Shown: piece by piece, positions 16,926 to 25,862 of the stretch | Numbering within the stretch: position 1 is the stretch's first letter | How the letters are laid out: the number at the start of each line of letters is the position of its first letter | NCBI RefSeq assembly: GCF_000719555.1 | Contig: NZ_JOGX01000004.1 | Location: 310,001 to 374,000, forward strand | Source: Streptomyces sp. NRRL F-5727 | Lineage (GTDB): Bacteria; Actinomycetota; Actinomycetes; Streptomycetales; Streptomycetaceae | Length of the DNA stretch: 64,000 bases | Direction of reading: 5' to 3' | Translations under genes and position numbers: made by a program | Notes under the pieces: generated by a model | Seen by the model: only the letters and a program-made list of their open reading frames with translations | What the model was told of the DNA's origin: nothing | Database searches by the model: none

Positions 16926-18773
16926 ATGAAGCGCTATCCGCTCATCGCCGAGCACGGTCTCGTGGGCGACCTCCAGACGGCCGCGCTCATCTCCGACGAG
17001 GGCGTGGTCGACTGGTTCGCGGCGCCCCGCTTCGACTCGCCCGGGGTCTTCTCGGCACTCCTCGACCACGACCGGGGCGGGTACTTCCGGCTCTCCGTCG
17101 ACGGGCCGGACGTGACGGTCAAGCAGCTCTACTACCCGGACACGGCGATGCTCGTGACCCGGTTCATGTCCCCGGACGGGGTGGGCGAGCTGATGGACTG
17201 GATGCCGCCGGACCGGACCGGCCGGGCCACCGACCGGCACACCCTGATGCGGGTGATGCGGTGCACGCGCGGAAGCGTCGTGTTCACGCTGGAGTGCCGG
17301 CCGCGGTTCGGCTTCGGGCGGACGCCGCACGAGACCCGGGTGGACGGCCGTACCGCGTCCTTCCGCTCGGCGGCGATGGCGGGCTTCCTCCAGACGAACG
17401 TACCGCTGGAGCAGGACGGGCCGTCCGACGTGCGGGGCCGGCTGCGGCTGGTCGAGGGCGGGACCGCCGGGGCCTCGTTCACCGTGGACGGCCCCCAGGC
17501 CGCGCCGCCACCGCTGCCGGACGTGCGGGAGGTGGAGGCGGCGCTGTGGGACGCCGTGGACTTCTGGCAGCGGTGGGTGCGCACCGCGCGGTACCGGGGC
17601 CGCTGGCCGGACATGGTGCACCGGTCGGCGATCACGCTGAAGCTGCTGACGTATCTGCCGACGGGCGCGCCGATCGCGGCGCCGACGCTGGGCCTGCCGG
17701 AGCAGGTGGGCGGCGAGCGGAACTGGGACTACCGCTACACCTGGGTGCGGGACGGCTCGCTGGCCGTGCGGGCCCTGCTCGACCTGGGGTTCGCGGAGGA
17801 GGCGACCGCGTTCACGGAGTGGCTGACGACGCGGGTCACCGAGCGGTCGACGGGCCCGGCGGGCGGGCGGCCGCTGCAGATCATGTACCGGGTGGACGGG
17901 GATCCGTGGCTGCCGGAGGAGGTCCTCACGGAGTTCGAGGGGTACCGGGGTTCGGCGCCGGTCCGGGTCGGCAACGCGGCGGCGGACCAGCTCCAGCTCG
18001 ACGTCTTCGGCGAGTCGCTGTACGCGCTGGCGCAGGGCACCGGCCAGGACGTCCAGCCGACGTACGACGGGTGGCGGGCGGTGTCGGGCATGCTCGACTG
18101 GCTCGCCGAGTCCTGGGACGCGCCCGACGAGGGCATCTGGGAGACCCGGGGCGGCCGGAAGGACTTCACCTTCAGCCGGGTGATGTCCTGGGTGGCCTTC
18201 GACCGGGGCCTGCGGCTGGCCGAGGAGTTCGGCCGCCCGGCGGCCCTGGACACCTGGCGGGCGGCCCGGGACGAGATCTTCGCGCAGGTCATGCGGCGCG
18301 GCTGGAGCGACCGGCGCGAGGCCCTGGTGCAGTACTTCGGCGGGGACGTCCTCGACGCCTCCCTCCTGCTGATCCCGCGCACGGGTCTGCTCGGGCCCAC
18401 CGACCCGCGGTGGCTGAGCACCCTCGACGCGATCGAGCGGGCCCTCGTCCGCGACAACCTGGTCCACCGCTACGACCCCGGTGCCGCCCCCGACGGACTG
18501 CGCGGCGCCGAGGGCACGTTCAGCCTGTGCACCTTCCTCTACGTGGACGCGCTGGCCCGGGCCGGCCGGGTGCGCCAGGCCCGTTTCGCCTTCGAGAAGA
18601 TGCTCACGTACGCCAACCATGTCGGCCTGTTCGCCGAGGAGATCGGCCCGACGGGCGAACAACTGGGCAACTTCCCCCAGGCGTTCACCCACCTCTCCCT
18701 GATCATGGCGGCGACGACGCTGGACGAGGCCCTGGACGCGACCCTGGACACGCCGGCCGCGCGTCCAGGGTAG
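16926..18773 (+). CDS. Glycoside hydrolase family 15 protein (trehalase/glucoamylase-like)
   Basis: A 615-residue protein. An N-terminal beta-sandwich (YPLIAEHGLVGDLQTAALIS, with VVDWFAAPRFDSPGVFSALL) is followed by an (alpha/alpha)6 barrel. GH15 signatures are NWDYRYTWVRDGSLAVRALL, the acid near DEGIWETRGG and the base region EEIGPTGEQLGNFPQAFTHL. Actinobacterial members with this start are often acid trehalases or alpha-glucan glucohydrolases, and no signal peptide means a cytoplasmic role. The ATG at 16926 follows GGGGGG. It is convergent with a cupin gene, and a hairpin covers its stop. Confidence 0.9.
   Translation: MKRYPLIAEHGLVGDLQTAALISDEGVVDWFAAPRFDSPGVFSALLDHDRGGYFRLSVDGPDVTVKQLYYPDTAMLVTRFMSPDGVGELMDWMPPDRTGRATDRHTLMRVMRCTRGSVVFTLECRPRFGFGRTPHETRVDGRTASFRSAAMAGFLQTNVPLEQDGPSDVRGRLRLVEGGTAGASFTVDGPQAAPPPLPDVREVEAALWDAVDFWQRWVRTARYRGRWPDMVHRSAITLKLLTYLPTGAPIAAPTLGLPEQVGGERNWDYRYTWVRDGSLAVRALLDLGFAEEATAFTEWLTTRVTERSTGPAGGRPLQIMYRVDGDPWLPEEVLTEFEGYRGSAPVRVGNAAADQLQLDVFGESLYALAQGTGQDVQPTYDGWRAVSGMLDWLAESWDAPDEGIWETRGGRKDFTFSRVMSWVAFDRGLRLAEEFGRPAALDTWRAARDEIFAQVMRRGWSDRREALVQYFGGDVLDASLLLIPRTGLLGPTDPRWLSTLDAIERALVRDNLVHRYDPGAAPDGLRGAEGTFSLCTFLYVDALARAGRVRQARFAFEKMLTYANHVGLFAEEIGPTGEQLGNFPQAFTHLSLIMAATTLDEALDATLDTPAARPG
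18741..18771 (+). terminator. Hairpin overlapping the GH15 stop codon
   Basis: ACCCTGGAC (18741-18749) pairs perfectly with GTCCAGGGT (18763-18771). The stem covers the last codons of the GH15 gene and the first base of its stop, and it lies between convergent genes, so it could terminate both. Confidence 0.55.
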
Positions 18774-18791
18774 GGAACCGGTCTTCGCCGT

Positions 18792-19157
18792 TCAGGAGGA
18801 CTTCGCGTAGTCGCCGAAGCCGACCCAGTCGAGGGCCACGCACGGTTCGTCGCCGACGACCCAGGCGTCGTGGCCGGGGGTGACCTCCATGAAGTCGCCG
18901 GGGCCGAACTCGTCTTCCTCGCCGGAGTCCATGACGACGTGGATGCGGCCGCTGACCACGTATCCCACGTGCGACGCCTGGCAACTGTCCGTCCCGGCGA
19001 TCGGCTTGACGTGCTCGGACCACTTCCAGCCCGGTTCGAAGACGGCGCGCCCGACGGGGCCGTGTTCCGTGCCGAGCAGGTCCAGCCTGCCCTTGTCGCC
19101 CTCGAAGGGGCGGGTCTCGTCCGCTTGGTCGAAGCTTCTTCGTACGATGCCGGTCAT
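18792..19157 (-). CDS. Small cupin-domain protein
   Basis: A single-domain cupin of 121 residues. Metal-ligand candidates are in WSEHVKPIAG, the second His in ASHVGYVVSGRIHVVMDSG, Glu residues in GEEDEFGPGDFMEV and the final His in TPGHDAWVVGDEP. The function is not set by sequence; such proteins bind small ligands or act as dioxygenases or isomerases. It is divergent from the SPW membrane protein, with an AT-rich promoter region between. Confidence 0.82.
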   Translation of the reverse strand: MTGIVRRSFDQADETRPFEGDKGRLDLLGTEHGPVGRAVFEPGWKWSEHVKPIAGTDSCQASHVGYVVSGRIHVVMDSGEEDEFGPGDFMEVTPGHDAWVVGDEPCVALDWVGFGDYAKSS

Positions 19158-19238
19158 CGTCTCGCCTCCCGGCGGTGCGCGGGTGCCCCGAGTCCTCTCT
19201 CAGCGTACGCCGGGGCGGGCGGCCGCTCTCGTTCCCGC

Positions 19239-19267
19239 TTCACATAAGGAACATATAAGCGCACAAT
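19239..19267 (+). promoter_or_regulatory. Candidate promoter of the SPW-repeat gene
   Basis: TTCACA (19239-19244) and CACAAT (19262-19267) are 17 bases apart, in the only AT-rich patch of this intergenic region. ACATAAGGA and ACATATAAG form an imperfect direct repeat inside the spacer. The promoter call rests on spacing and base composition only. Confidence 0.35.
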
Positions 19268-19332
19268 GGGACTGCGGCCTCGTGCCGCGAGCGCGGTCCG
19301 ACACGCAGCACGCCAGCAAGGAGGCGAGTCAC

Positions 19333-19770
19333 ATGGCCGACGTCTCTCACCGTCACGGTGACATCTCGGGACACCCCGACGCCACGGAGATGCGCGACCG
19401 CTACGCGCAGATCATGCAGACCAGAGGAGTGGCCGCCGTCGAGGAGCTCGTGATCCTCGCCGGCGTCTGGATCGCGGTCTCCGCTTACACGGTCCACTTC
19501 GCGGCCGCCAGGCCGGAGCTGGCCATCACCAACCTGGTGGTCGGCATCGCGCTCGCGGTCCTCGGCCTGTGCACGTCGATGGCCCCGGAGCGGTCCCAGG
19601 ACCTCAACTTCGTGGTCCTGCTGCTCGGCGCCTGGACGATCGTCGCCCCATGGGTCGTCACCCGGAACCCCGACACCGGCATGGTGCTCAGCAATGTCAT
19701 CGCGGGCGCGTGCGTCTGTCTGTTCGCCCTCACCGCGGGCGGACTGCTGATGAGCAAGCGCAGGACGTGA
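19333..19770 (+). CDS. SPW-repeat integral membrane protein
   Basis: This 145-residue protein has a soluble, His-containing N-terminus (MADVSHRHGDISGHPDATEM) and four membrane helices in two repeats, each with the SPW-type pattern GVWIAVSAYTV and GAWTIVAPWVV. Function of SPW proteins is unknown; they are common in actinobacteria. The ribosome site AAGGAGG is strong. It is divergent from the cupin gene. Confidence 0.85.
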   Translation: MADVSHRHGDISGHPDATEMRDRYAQIMQTRGVAAVEELVILAGVWIAVSAYTVHFAAARPELAITNLVVGIALAVLGLCTSMAPERSQDLNFVVLLLGAWTIVAPWVVTRNPDTGMVLSNVIAGACVCLFALTAGGLLMSKRRT

Positions 19771-19958
19771 GGCTGCACCTTCCCGTCCCCACGGCGGCGC
19801 TCCCCCGGGAGCGCCGCCGTACGCGTGTCCGCGCCGCTCCGCCCAGTGACGGACCGGCGCGTTTCCCCGTCCCGCCTTGTGCAGGATGGCGCAGGCCCCG
19901 CCGCCCGGCCCCCGCCTAGCCTCGCCGCAACAAGAGCACACGAGGGGCGGTACCACCG

Positions 19959-21248
19959 GTGAACTGGCACATCCACGACTACCGCGAGAGCGATCTCGCC
20001 GCCGTCGTCCATCTGATCGACACCACGGCCGAGCTGGGCCAGGAGTCCGTCTTCTCCCTCGCCGAGTGCATCGGCGCCCTCACCTCCCGCCAGCCGGCCG
20101 TCGTCGCCGTCCACCAGGGCGTGCCGATCGGGGCCGCGCTCGCCTCCGTCTCCGGGGAGCGGGCCTGGGTGATGCGGATCGCCATCGCCTCCGCCTGGCG
20201 CGGCCGGGGCCTGGCCAGCGCCCTCCTGGTGGAGCTGGAGCGCAAGCTGGTCGCCGCCCGGGTGGGCCGCATCGCGTACGTCCTGCCGGAGGAGGAACTG
20301 CTCGGCGAGGGGCTGCTGAACGCCGGCTACACCCGCCGGCCGGCCGTCGCCTACTTCGAGAAGACCGAGCCGCTGCACGGCCCCGCCGCCGGCCTCCTGG
20401 ACGATCTCGGCGGCCGGCTGCTCCCGGGCGACCTGTGGGCGAAGGTGGCCGGCATGGAGCGGGAGAAGGACCTGATCGAGCGGCGGGTGGTGCTGCCGCT
20501 GGCCGAGCCGGAGCGGGCCGGCCGGCACGGGGTCCGGCCGCCGCGGGCCATCTGCCTCTTCGGCCCGCCCGGCACCGGCAAGACGACCTTCGCCCGGGCG
20601 GTCGCCTCCCGGCTGGGCTGGCCGTTCGTGGAGATCCTGCCGTCGCGGCTGGCCGACGGCGGCAACCTGGCGGCGGCGCTGCGCTCGGCCTTCGCGCGGA
20701 TCGCCGAGCTGGACCGGGTCCTCGTCTTCATCGACGAGGTCGAGGAGATCGCCCCGGTCCGCACCGAGCCCGCGCAGCCCGGCGGGCTGCACGGCGTCAC
20801 CAACGAGCTCCTCAAGCTGATCCCGGGCTTCCGGGAGCGCGACGAGCGGCTCCTGGTCTGCGCGACCAACTCGGTCCGCTCCCTCGACCCGGCCTTCCTG
20901 CGGCCCGGCCGCTTCGACTACCTGATCCCGATCGGTACGCCGGACAAGACCGCCCGGGCCGCGATCTGGTCCCGCTACACGGACGGCCGGCCCGAGGTGG
21001 ACATCGACGAGCTGGTCCTGGCCAGCGACCTGTTCACCCCCGCGGACATCGAGCACGCGGCCCGGGTCGCCGCCCAGGCGTCCTTCGAGCGGGATCTGCT
21101 CGCCGTCGGCGGCCGGGACGCGGACGCCCCGGCGCCGGGCGCGAGCACGGCGGACTACCTGGCGGCGATCGCCGCCGCCCGCCCGACGGTGACGCCGGAG
21201 CTGGTCGAGGCGTTCGCGGCGGACATCACCAGCCACGCCCGGACCTGA
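19959..21248 (+). CDS. GNAT acetyltransferase-AAA ATPase fusion
   Basis: A 429-residue protein of two parts. Residues 1 to about 145 form a GNAT fold with the acetyl-CoA loop region (IAIASAWRGRGLASALLVEL) and the late GYTRRPAVAYFEK. Residues about 165-429 form an AAA ATPase with Walker A FGPPGTGKTTFA, Walker B VLVFIDEVEEIAP, sensor 1 VCATNSV, arginine-finger candidates in PAFLRPGRFDY and a C-terminal helical lid. AAA rings remodel or unfold proteins, so the GNAT domain may modify or select the substrate. The GTG start at 19959 gives a complete GNAT N-terminus. Confidence 0.85.
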   Translation: MNWHIHDYRESDLAAVVHLIDTTAELGQESVFSLAECIGALTSRQPAVVAVHQGVPIGAALASVSGERAWVMRIAIASAWRGRGLASALLVELERKLVAARVGRIAYVLPEEELLGEGLLNAGYTRRPAVAYFEKTEPLHGPAAGLLDDLGGRLLPGDLWAKVAGMEREKDLIERRVVLPLAEPERAGRHGVRPPRAICLFGPPGTGKTTFARAVASRLGWPFVEILPSRLADGGNLAAALRSAFARIAELDRVLVFIDEVEEIAPVRTEPAQPGGLHGVTNELLKLIPGFRERDERLLVCATNSVRSLDPAFLRPGRFDYLIPIGTPDKTARAAIWSRYTDGRPEVDIDELVLASDLFTPADIEHAARVAAQASFERDLLAVGGRDADAPAPGASTADYLAAIAAARPTVTPELVEAFAADITSHART

Positions 21249-21251
21249 CCC

Positions 21252-22163
21252 TCACCCGGCCGCGAGCGCCGCGTCCAGCTCCGCGCGGTCCGGCGGCCGG
21301 GCCCCGGCCCGGGAGACCGTGACGGCGGCCGCCGCCCCGGCCCTGGCCAGCAGCCCGGCGAGGTCGTCGGCGCCGAGCACGGCGAGCCCGGCCCGGTCGC
21401 GGCCGGCCAGCGCGTCGAGGACGGCCGACATGAAGGAGTCGCCCGCGCCGACCGTGTCGACGACGGCGACGGGCGGCGCCCCGGCCGCCACGGTGTCCCC
21501 CCGGGTCACCGCCAGCGATCCGGCGCCGCCCCGGGTGACGAGGACGACGGCCGGGCCGAGCTCCAGCCAGCGCGCGGCCACCGCCTCCGGGGACTCACCC
21601 GGGTAGAGCCAGGCCAGGTCCTCGTCGCTCGCCTTCACCAGGTCGGCCAGGGCCACGCACCGCTCGACCCGGGCCACGGCCGGACCGTGCTCCCCCATCA
21701 GCGCGGGCCGCACGTTCGGGTCGTAGCTGACCGTGGCCGTGTCCCTGAGCCGCCCGGTCAGGGCGAGCACGGTGGCGGCGCCCGGCGCGGTGACGGCCGC
21801 GATCGAGCCGAGGTGGACGTGCCGCACCGGCCCCCCGGTCGCCGGCGGCCCGTCGGCGGTCAGCGTCCAGGCGATGTCGAAGGCGTACGCCGCCTGGCCG
21901 CGCTCGTCGAGGGAGACGACGGCCGTCGGGGTACGGGCGGGGGCGCCGCCGACGGCGATCCGCACCCCGGCGCCGGTGAGGTGTCCGGCGATCAGCCGCC
22001 CGGCGTCGTCGTCGGCGAGCTGGGTGAGGAGGGTGGTGTCCCGGCCCAGCCGGGCGAGGCCGTAGGCGACGTTCGCGGGGCTGCCCCCGGCGTGGACGAC
22101 GTCGGCGGCCCCCGGCTCGCGGACGATGTCGGCGACGCACTCGCCGATCACCAGGAAGGACAT
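21252..22163 (-). CDS. PfkB family carbohydrate kinase, probable fructokinase
   Basis: A 303-residue sugar kinase. It shows the N-terminal PfkB pattern (VHAGGSPANVAYGLARLG) and the C-terminal signature VVDTVGAGDSFMSAVLDAL with the catalytic Asp in GAGD. A GTG nine bases upstream overlaps the GH32 stop (GTGA), but AAGGAG is better spaced for the ATG at 22163. As the last gene of the fructan operon, it most likely phosphorylates fructose released by the GH32 enzymes so that it enters glycolysis. A role on another sugar cannot be excluded. Confidence 0.87.
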   Translation of the reverse strand: MSFLVIGECVADIVREPGAADVVHAGGSPANVAYGLARLGRDTTLLTQLADDDAGRLIAGHLTGAGVRIAVGGAPARTPTAVVSLDERGQAAYAFDIAWTLTADGPPATGGPVRHVHLGSIAAVTAPGAATVLALTGRLRDTATVSYDPNVRPALMGEHGPAVARVERCVALADLVKASDEDLAWLYPGESPEAVAARWLELGPAVVLVTRGGAGSLAVTRGDTVAAGAPPVAVVDTVGAGDSFMSAVLDALAGRDRAGLAVLGADDLAGLLARAGAAAAVTVSRAGARPPDRAELDAALAAG

Positions 22164-22168
22164 GCGGT

Positions 22169-25100
22169 TCACAGCTCCTTGGCGTAGGTGTCCTGGTGGC
22201 CGGCCCGGCCGCCGAAGACGTTCAGGCCGACGTGTCCGGACGCGAAGGCGGCGCCCGGGTCGGTGAGGTCGATGATCCCGCTTCCGTCGAGGAAGACCCG
22301 GATCCGGGTGCCCTGGTGGACGACCCGCAGGTGGTACGTGACGCCGTGCCGCACGAGCAGCGACACCCTGGCGAGGGCGGCCGCGTCGTCGAAGGAGCCG
22401 CCGCGCCGGACCACCAGCCGGACGGCCCGCAGGTCGGGGTCGACGTTGAGGACGTAGCCGTCGGCGCCGTCCGCGGAGGCCCGCCAGAGCAGGGAGGCGG
22501 CGCCGCGCACCCCGTCGGCGCCGCCCAGCCGCAGCAGGGTGGTGAGTTCGAGGTCGGCGAAGCGGCGGGTCGAGAGGGCGTCGCTGTCCCGGTCGAAGAC
22601 GCAGGTCAGGCCCGCTCCGGTGGGCGCCCAGCGGCCGGCGGGCGTCACGGTGAGCGCGCCGAGGTCGGTGCGGAACTCCCCCGGCGGAGGCGCGGCGGGC
22701 AGGGTCCGCCCGGGGGCGCCGCCGACCCGGCAGGTGGAGCCGAGCGGGTGGTGGGCGAGGGTGACGAGCCGGACGGCGCCGCCGTCGGCGGTGAAGGAGA
22801 GGCCGGCCGCGTCCGGGTCCGGCAGCACCAGGCCGGTGAGGACGGCCTCCCCCGCGCCGCCGAAGACCTCCACGGAGGAGGAGTCGACGAGGATCCGCAG
22901 CCGGACGGTCCGGCCGCCGCCGTCGGGCGCGGCGGCGAGCGGGGCCTCGGCCCGGCCGGCGAACCAGCGGGTGAAGTCGGTGCGCCCGGAGTCGGCGCGG
23001 TCGAGGTACAGGCGGCCGCGCCCGGGGTCGTAGCCGACCCGGACGGCCCGTCCCTCCTTCCCGCGCAGCAGGAAGGCGCAGTCCGTGGCGGCCCCCTCGG
23101 CGGGGAAGGCGAGTTCGGCCTCGATCTCGTAGGCGGTGCCGGTGAGTCCGGCGCACGGGTCGGGGAGGCCCGGGCCGGCGGTGAGGCCGGTGCGGACGGT
23201 CGATCCGGCGCGCAGGGCGGCGAGTTCGGCGACGGGCCACTGCCGCAGGACGGGGTGGCCGGCGGGTCCCGCCGCGAGGGAGAGGACGCGCGGCACGCTG
23301 TGCTGGCCCTGCCAGGGGCCGGTGGGGGCGCTGAAGGGGTAGTCCCAGTTGGTGGTCCAGCCGAGCCAGATCCGGCGCCCGTCGGGGGTGTTGTCAAAGG
23401 TGATCGCCGCGTAGAAGTCGCGGCCGTGGTCGCTGCGGAGCCAGCCGCCGGGGGCCTGGTCCGGGGTGAAGGCGGTGCCGTCCCAGGTGCCGGTCAGGTA
23501 CACGGCGGCGGAGCCGTCGGTGGCGCGGACGGCGCCGGTGGAGAGCGTGAGGACCCAGGCGGTGCGGCCGGGGTCGCCGTCGACGGGCAGCGGGAAGAGG
23601 TCCGGGCACTCCCAGACGCCGGCGGTGACCCAGGGGCCGTAGCCGAAGGAGCTGACGTGGGTCCAGTGGAGCAGGTCGCGGGAGGTGAGGAAGCGGACGT
23701 GGTCGCCGCCGGAGACGACCATCACCCACTGGTCGCGGGCCTCGTCGCGGAGCACCTTCGGGTCCCGGAAGTCCCAGCCGCCGTCCGGTCCTCCGGGGTT
23801 CCCGACGAGCGGCTCCGCGCCGCCGTACCACTGCCAGGAGCGGCCCCGGTCGGTGCTGTAGGCGGCCCGCACGGACTGGTTCCCGCCGATCCGGTCGGGG
23901 TGGTGGCTGGTGTAGTACGCGATCAGGCCGGACCCGCCGTCGAAGAGACCGGACGCGTCGTGGAGGTCGGCGACGGCGCTGCCGGACCAGCAGTGGCCGT
24001 ACGCGTTCCAGTCCAGGGCGCGCGGCAGGGACCGCCAGTGCAGCAGGTCGGTGGAGACGGCGTGCGCCCAGCGTCCCTGGTCCTGGTGGAAGAGGTGGTA
24101 CTCGCCGTCGAAGCAGACGAGCCCGTTGGGGTCGCTGGCGGAGCCGGACCGCTGGGAGTGGTGGAAGGCGGGCCGGTACGGCTCGGTGAAGTGGTCGCGG
24201 GAGTCCACGGCGTACACCTCCCGGAAGAAGGCGGTGCCGCCGTCGGCGACGAGTCCGACGGTGCCGCCGGTGGTGGCGGCGGGGGCGCTGTCGATGACCC
24301 GGACACCGTCGGCGTGGACCGTGAACTCCCCGTCCAGAAGGTGGACTTCGAGGCGCACGAGGTCGCCGTCCCGAAGCGGGCGGACGGGCGGCGGGGCGCT
24401 GGCGAGGAGGGTGCCGCGGGCGTGGTCGAGGAGCCGGACGGCGCCGGCCTGCCGGTCGAGGAGGACGGCGTGCCCGCGGACCAGGAGGCCGGCGGCGCGG
24501 GCGCCGGCGAGCCGGACGTCGGCGGAGACGACGAGGCCGGGACCGGCCGGGGCGGGCGCGGTGCGGACTCCGTCGTGGCCGCGGAGGCCGGCGAGGTCTC
24601 GGGTCCACGTGCCCGACTCGGTGGTGCCGCCCGGGAGTTCGGCGGCGCCGGGCGCGGTGACGTTCTCGTACGACACGCGTCCGTTGTAGGCCAGCAGGCC
24701 GTGCCGGCCGGAGAGGTGGGGGTCGGGGTCCGGGTCCTCGGTGTCGATGACGGGGGCGTAGCCGTCGGGGCGGAGGAAGTCGCTCTGCCAGTGGACGCGC
24801 AGCCGGCGGCCCTCGGCCTCGACGCGGAGGCGGTGGACGGTGCCGGGGAGGACCGGGACGGCGTGGCTGGCGAGGGTGGTGTTGCCGTCGACGCGGTAGA
24901 GGCGCAACCGGCCCTGGTTGGGGTCGACTTCGACGGCGTAGCCCCGGCTGCCGGTGGCGTCGGCGCGGACCAGGAGGGCGGCCACCGCGTAGGGGTCGTG
25001 GACGACGACGTCGGCCTGGAGGGAGGTGTCGTACGCCTCCTCGGCGGCGAGGGTGCGGAGGTTGGTCCCGGCGGGCGCGTCGGCGGTGAGGCCGAGCGGG

Positions 25101-25771
25101 GTGGGCGTCCAGCCGGGGTCGCCGGTCCAGCCGGTGAGGTCGGTGGTGACGGTCCAGGCGCGGGGCGGCCCGAGGAGGACGGTGCCGGCGGCGGCGAACA
25201 GGCCGGTGTGGCCCGCGCGGTGGCGGTGGTCGTGCACCGCGAGCACCGGGCGGCCGTCGACGTGGACGGTGAGCGCGGGCCCGTCGGTGGCGACCTCCAG
25301 GAGTTCGCCGGGTCCGGCGGCGCCGGAGGCGAGGACGGTGCCGTCGGCGAGGTCGGTGAGCCGGACCTGGCCGTTGGCGGGCTCCAGGGTGAGGGCGTAC
25401 CCGGCGGAGCCGTCGGCGGCCGCCCGCAGCACGAGTCCGCCCCGGGCGTTCGGCGTCGCCGGGTCGGCGGCCACCCGGAGGGCGACGCCGGATCGGGCGC
25501 CGGTGCGGTGCTCGGTCATCGCGAGCGCGGTGCCTCCGGCGGGGGCGGCGGCGCGCTGCCCTCCGTCGGCGGTGCGCTGCCAACTCCCCCGGTACGGAAG
25601 GGGGTCGGGTACGGGCGAGGTCACCGCGCCGAGCGGCGCGGCCGTCCGCCGGCGGGCCCGCGGGGCGGCGCCGGCCGGTGCGGCGGTCAGGGCGAGGGGC
25701 AGGGCGGCGAGCGTCCCGGCGGCGAGCACGGCCCGCCGGGAGGGGGTGGCGGGGGAAGGGACGGAAATCAT
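22169..25771 (-). CDS. Very large secreted GH32 fructan hydrolase (levanase/inulinase-like) with accessory domains
   Basis: This 1200-residue exoenzyme begins with a Tat-like signal (SRRAVLAAGTLAALPLALTA). Residues about 50-540 form two or three beta-sandwich (laminin-G-like) modules, with recurring patterns such as RGGLVLRAAADGSAGYALTL and GSRGYAVEVDPNQGRLRLYR. The GH32 catalytic part follows, with the nucleophile Asp in SDPNGLVCF, the RDP element in WDFRDPKVL and the acid/base Glu in VWECPDLFPL, then the GH32 C-terminal sandwich and another lectin-like module. Plain GH32 enzymes are about 500 residues. The gene sits between a cytosolic GH32 and a sugar kinase. Confidence 0.9.
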   Translation of the reverse strand: MISVPSPATPSRRAVLAAGTLAALPLALTAAPAGAAPRARRRTAAPLGAVTSPVPDPLPYRGSWQRTADGGQRAAAPAGGTALAMTEHRTGARSGVALRVAADPATPNARGGLVLRAAADGSAGYALTLEPANGQVRLTDLADGTVLASGAAGPGELLEVATDGPALTVHVDGRPVLAVHDHRHRAGHTGLFAAAGTVLLGPPRAWTVTTDLTGWTGDPGWTPTPLGLTADAPAGTNLRTLAAEEAYDTSLQADVVVHDPYAVAALLVRADATGSRGYAVEVDPNQGRLRLYRVDGNTTLASHAVPVLPGTVHRLRVEAEGRRLRVHWQSDFLRPDGYAPVIDTEDPDPDPHLSGRHGLLAYNGRVSYENVTAPGAAELPGGTTESGTWTRDLAGLRGHDGVRTAPAPAGPGLVVSADVRLAGARAAGLLVRGHAVLLDRQAGAVRLLDHARGTLLASAPPPVRPLRDGDLVRLEVHLLDGEFTVHADGVRVIDSAPAATTGGTVGLVADGGTAFFREVYAVDSRDHFTEPYRPAFHHSQRSGSASDPNGLVCFDGEYHLFHQDQGRWAHAVSTDLLHWRSLPRALDWNAYGHCWSGSAVADLHDASGLFDGGSGLIAYYTSHHPDRIGGNQSVRAAYSTDRGRSWQWYGGAEPLVGNPGGPDGGWDFRDPKVLRDEARDQWVMVVSGGDHVRFLTSRDLLHWTHVSSFGYGPWVTAGVWECPDLFPLPVDGDPGRTAWVLTLSTGAVRATDGSAAVYLTGTWDGTAFTPDQAPGGWLRSDHGRDFYAAITFDNTPDGRRIWLGWTTNWDYPFSAPTGPWQGQHSVPRVLSLAAGPAGHPVLRQWPVAELAALRAGSTVRTGLTAGPGLPDPCAGLTGTAYEIEAELAFPAEGAATDCAFLLRGKEGRAVRVGYDPGRGRLYLDRADSGRTDFTRWFAGRAEAPLAAAPDGGGRTVRLRILVDSSSVEVFGGAGEAVLTGLVLPDPDAAGLSFTADGGAVRLVTLAHHPLGSTCRVGGAPGRTLPAAPPPGEFRTDLGALTVTPAGRWAPTGAGLTCVFDRDSDALSTRRFADLELTTLLRLGGADGVRGAASLLWRASADGADGYVLNVDPDLRAVRLVVRRGGSFDDAAALARVSLLVRHGVTYHLRVVHQGTRIRVFLDGSGIIDLTDPGAAFASGHVGLNVFGGRAGHQDTYAKEL

Positions 25772-25816
25772 GGGGCCTCCTCGGCGGTGGGTGGCGCATG
25801 AGGACGACAGGGGGAC

Positions 25817-25847
25817 GGGAGGCGCGCGGCGCGGCCGCGCGCCTCCC
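25817..25847 (-). terminator. Strong hairpin between the two GH32 genes
   Basis: Thirteen-base perfect arms, GGGAGGCGCGCGG and CCGCGCGCCTCCC, with a 5-base loop, sit in the 91-base gap. The hairpin could reduce read-through from the importer/cytosolic GH32 part of the operon into the exoenzyme gene. Confidence 0.65.
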
Positions 25848-25862
25848 GGGGAGAGGGGCCCG

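Noticed and set aside
22196..25801. 1200-residue frame opposite the secreted GH32
   Set aside because: Glycine/valine-rich antisense translation without recognisable domains; the minus strand carries GH32 catalytic motifs.
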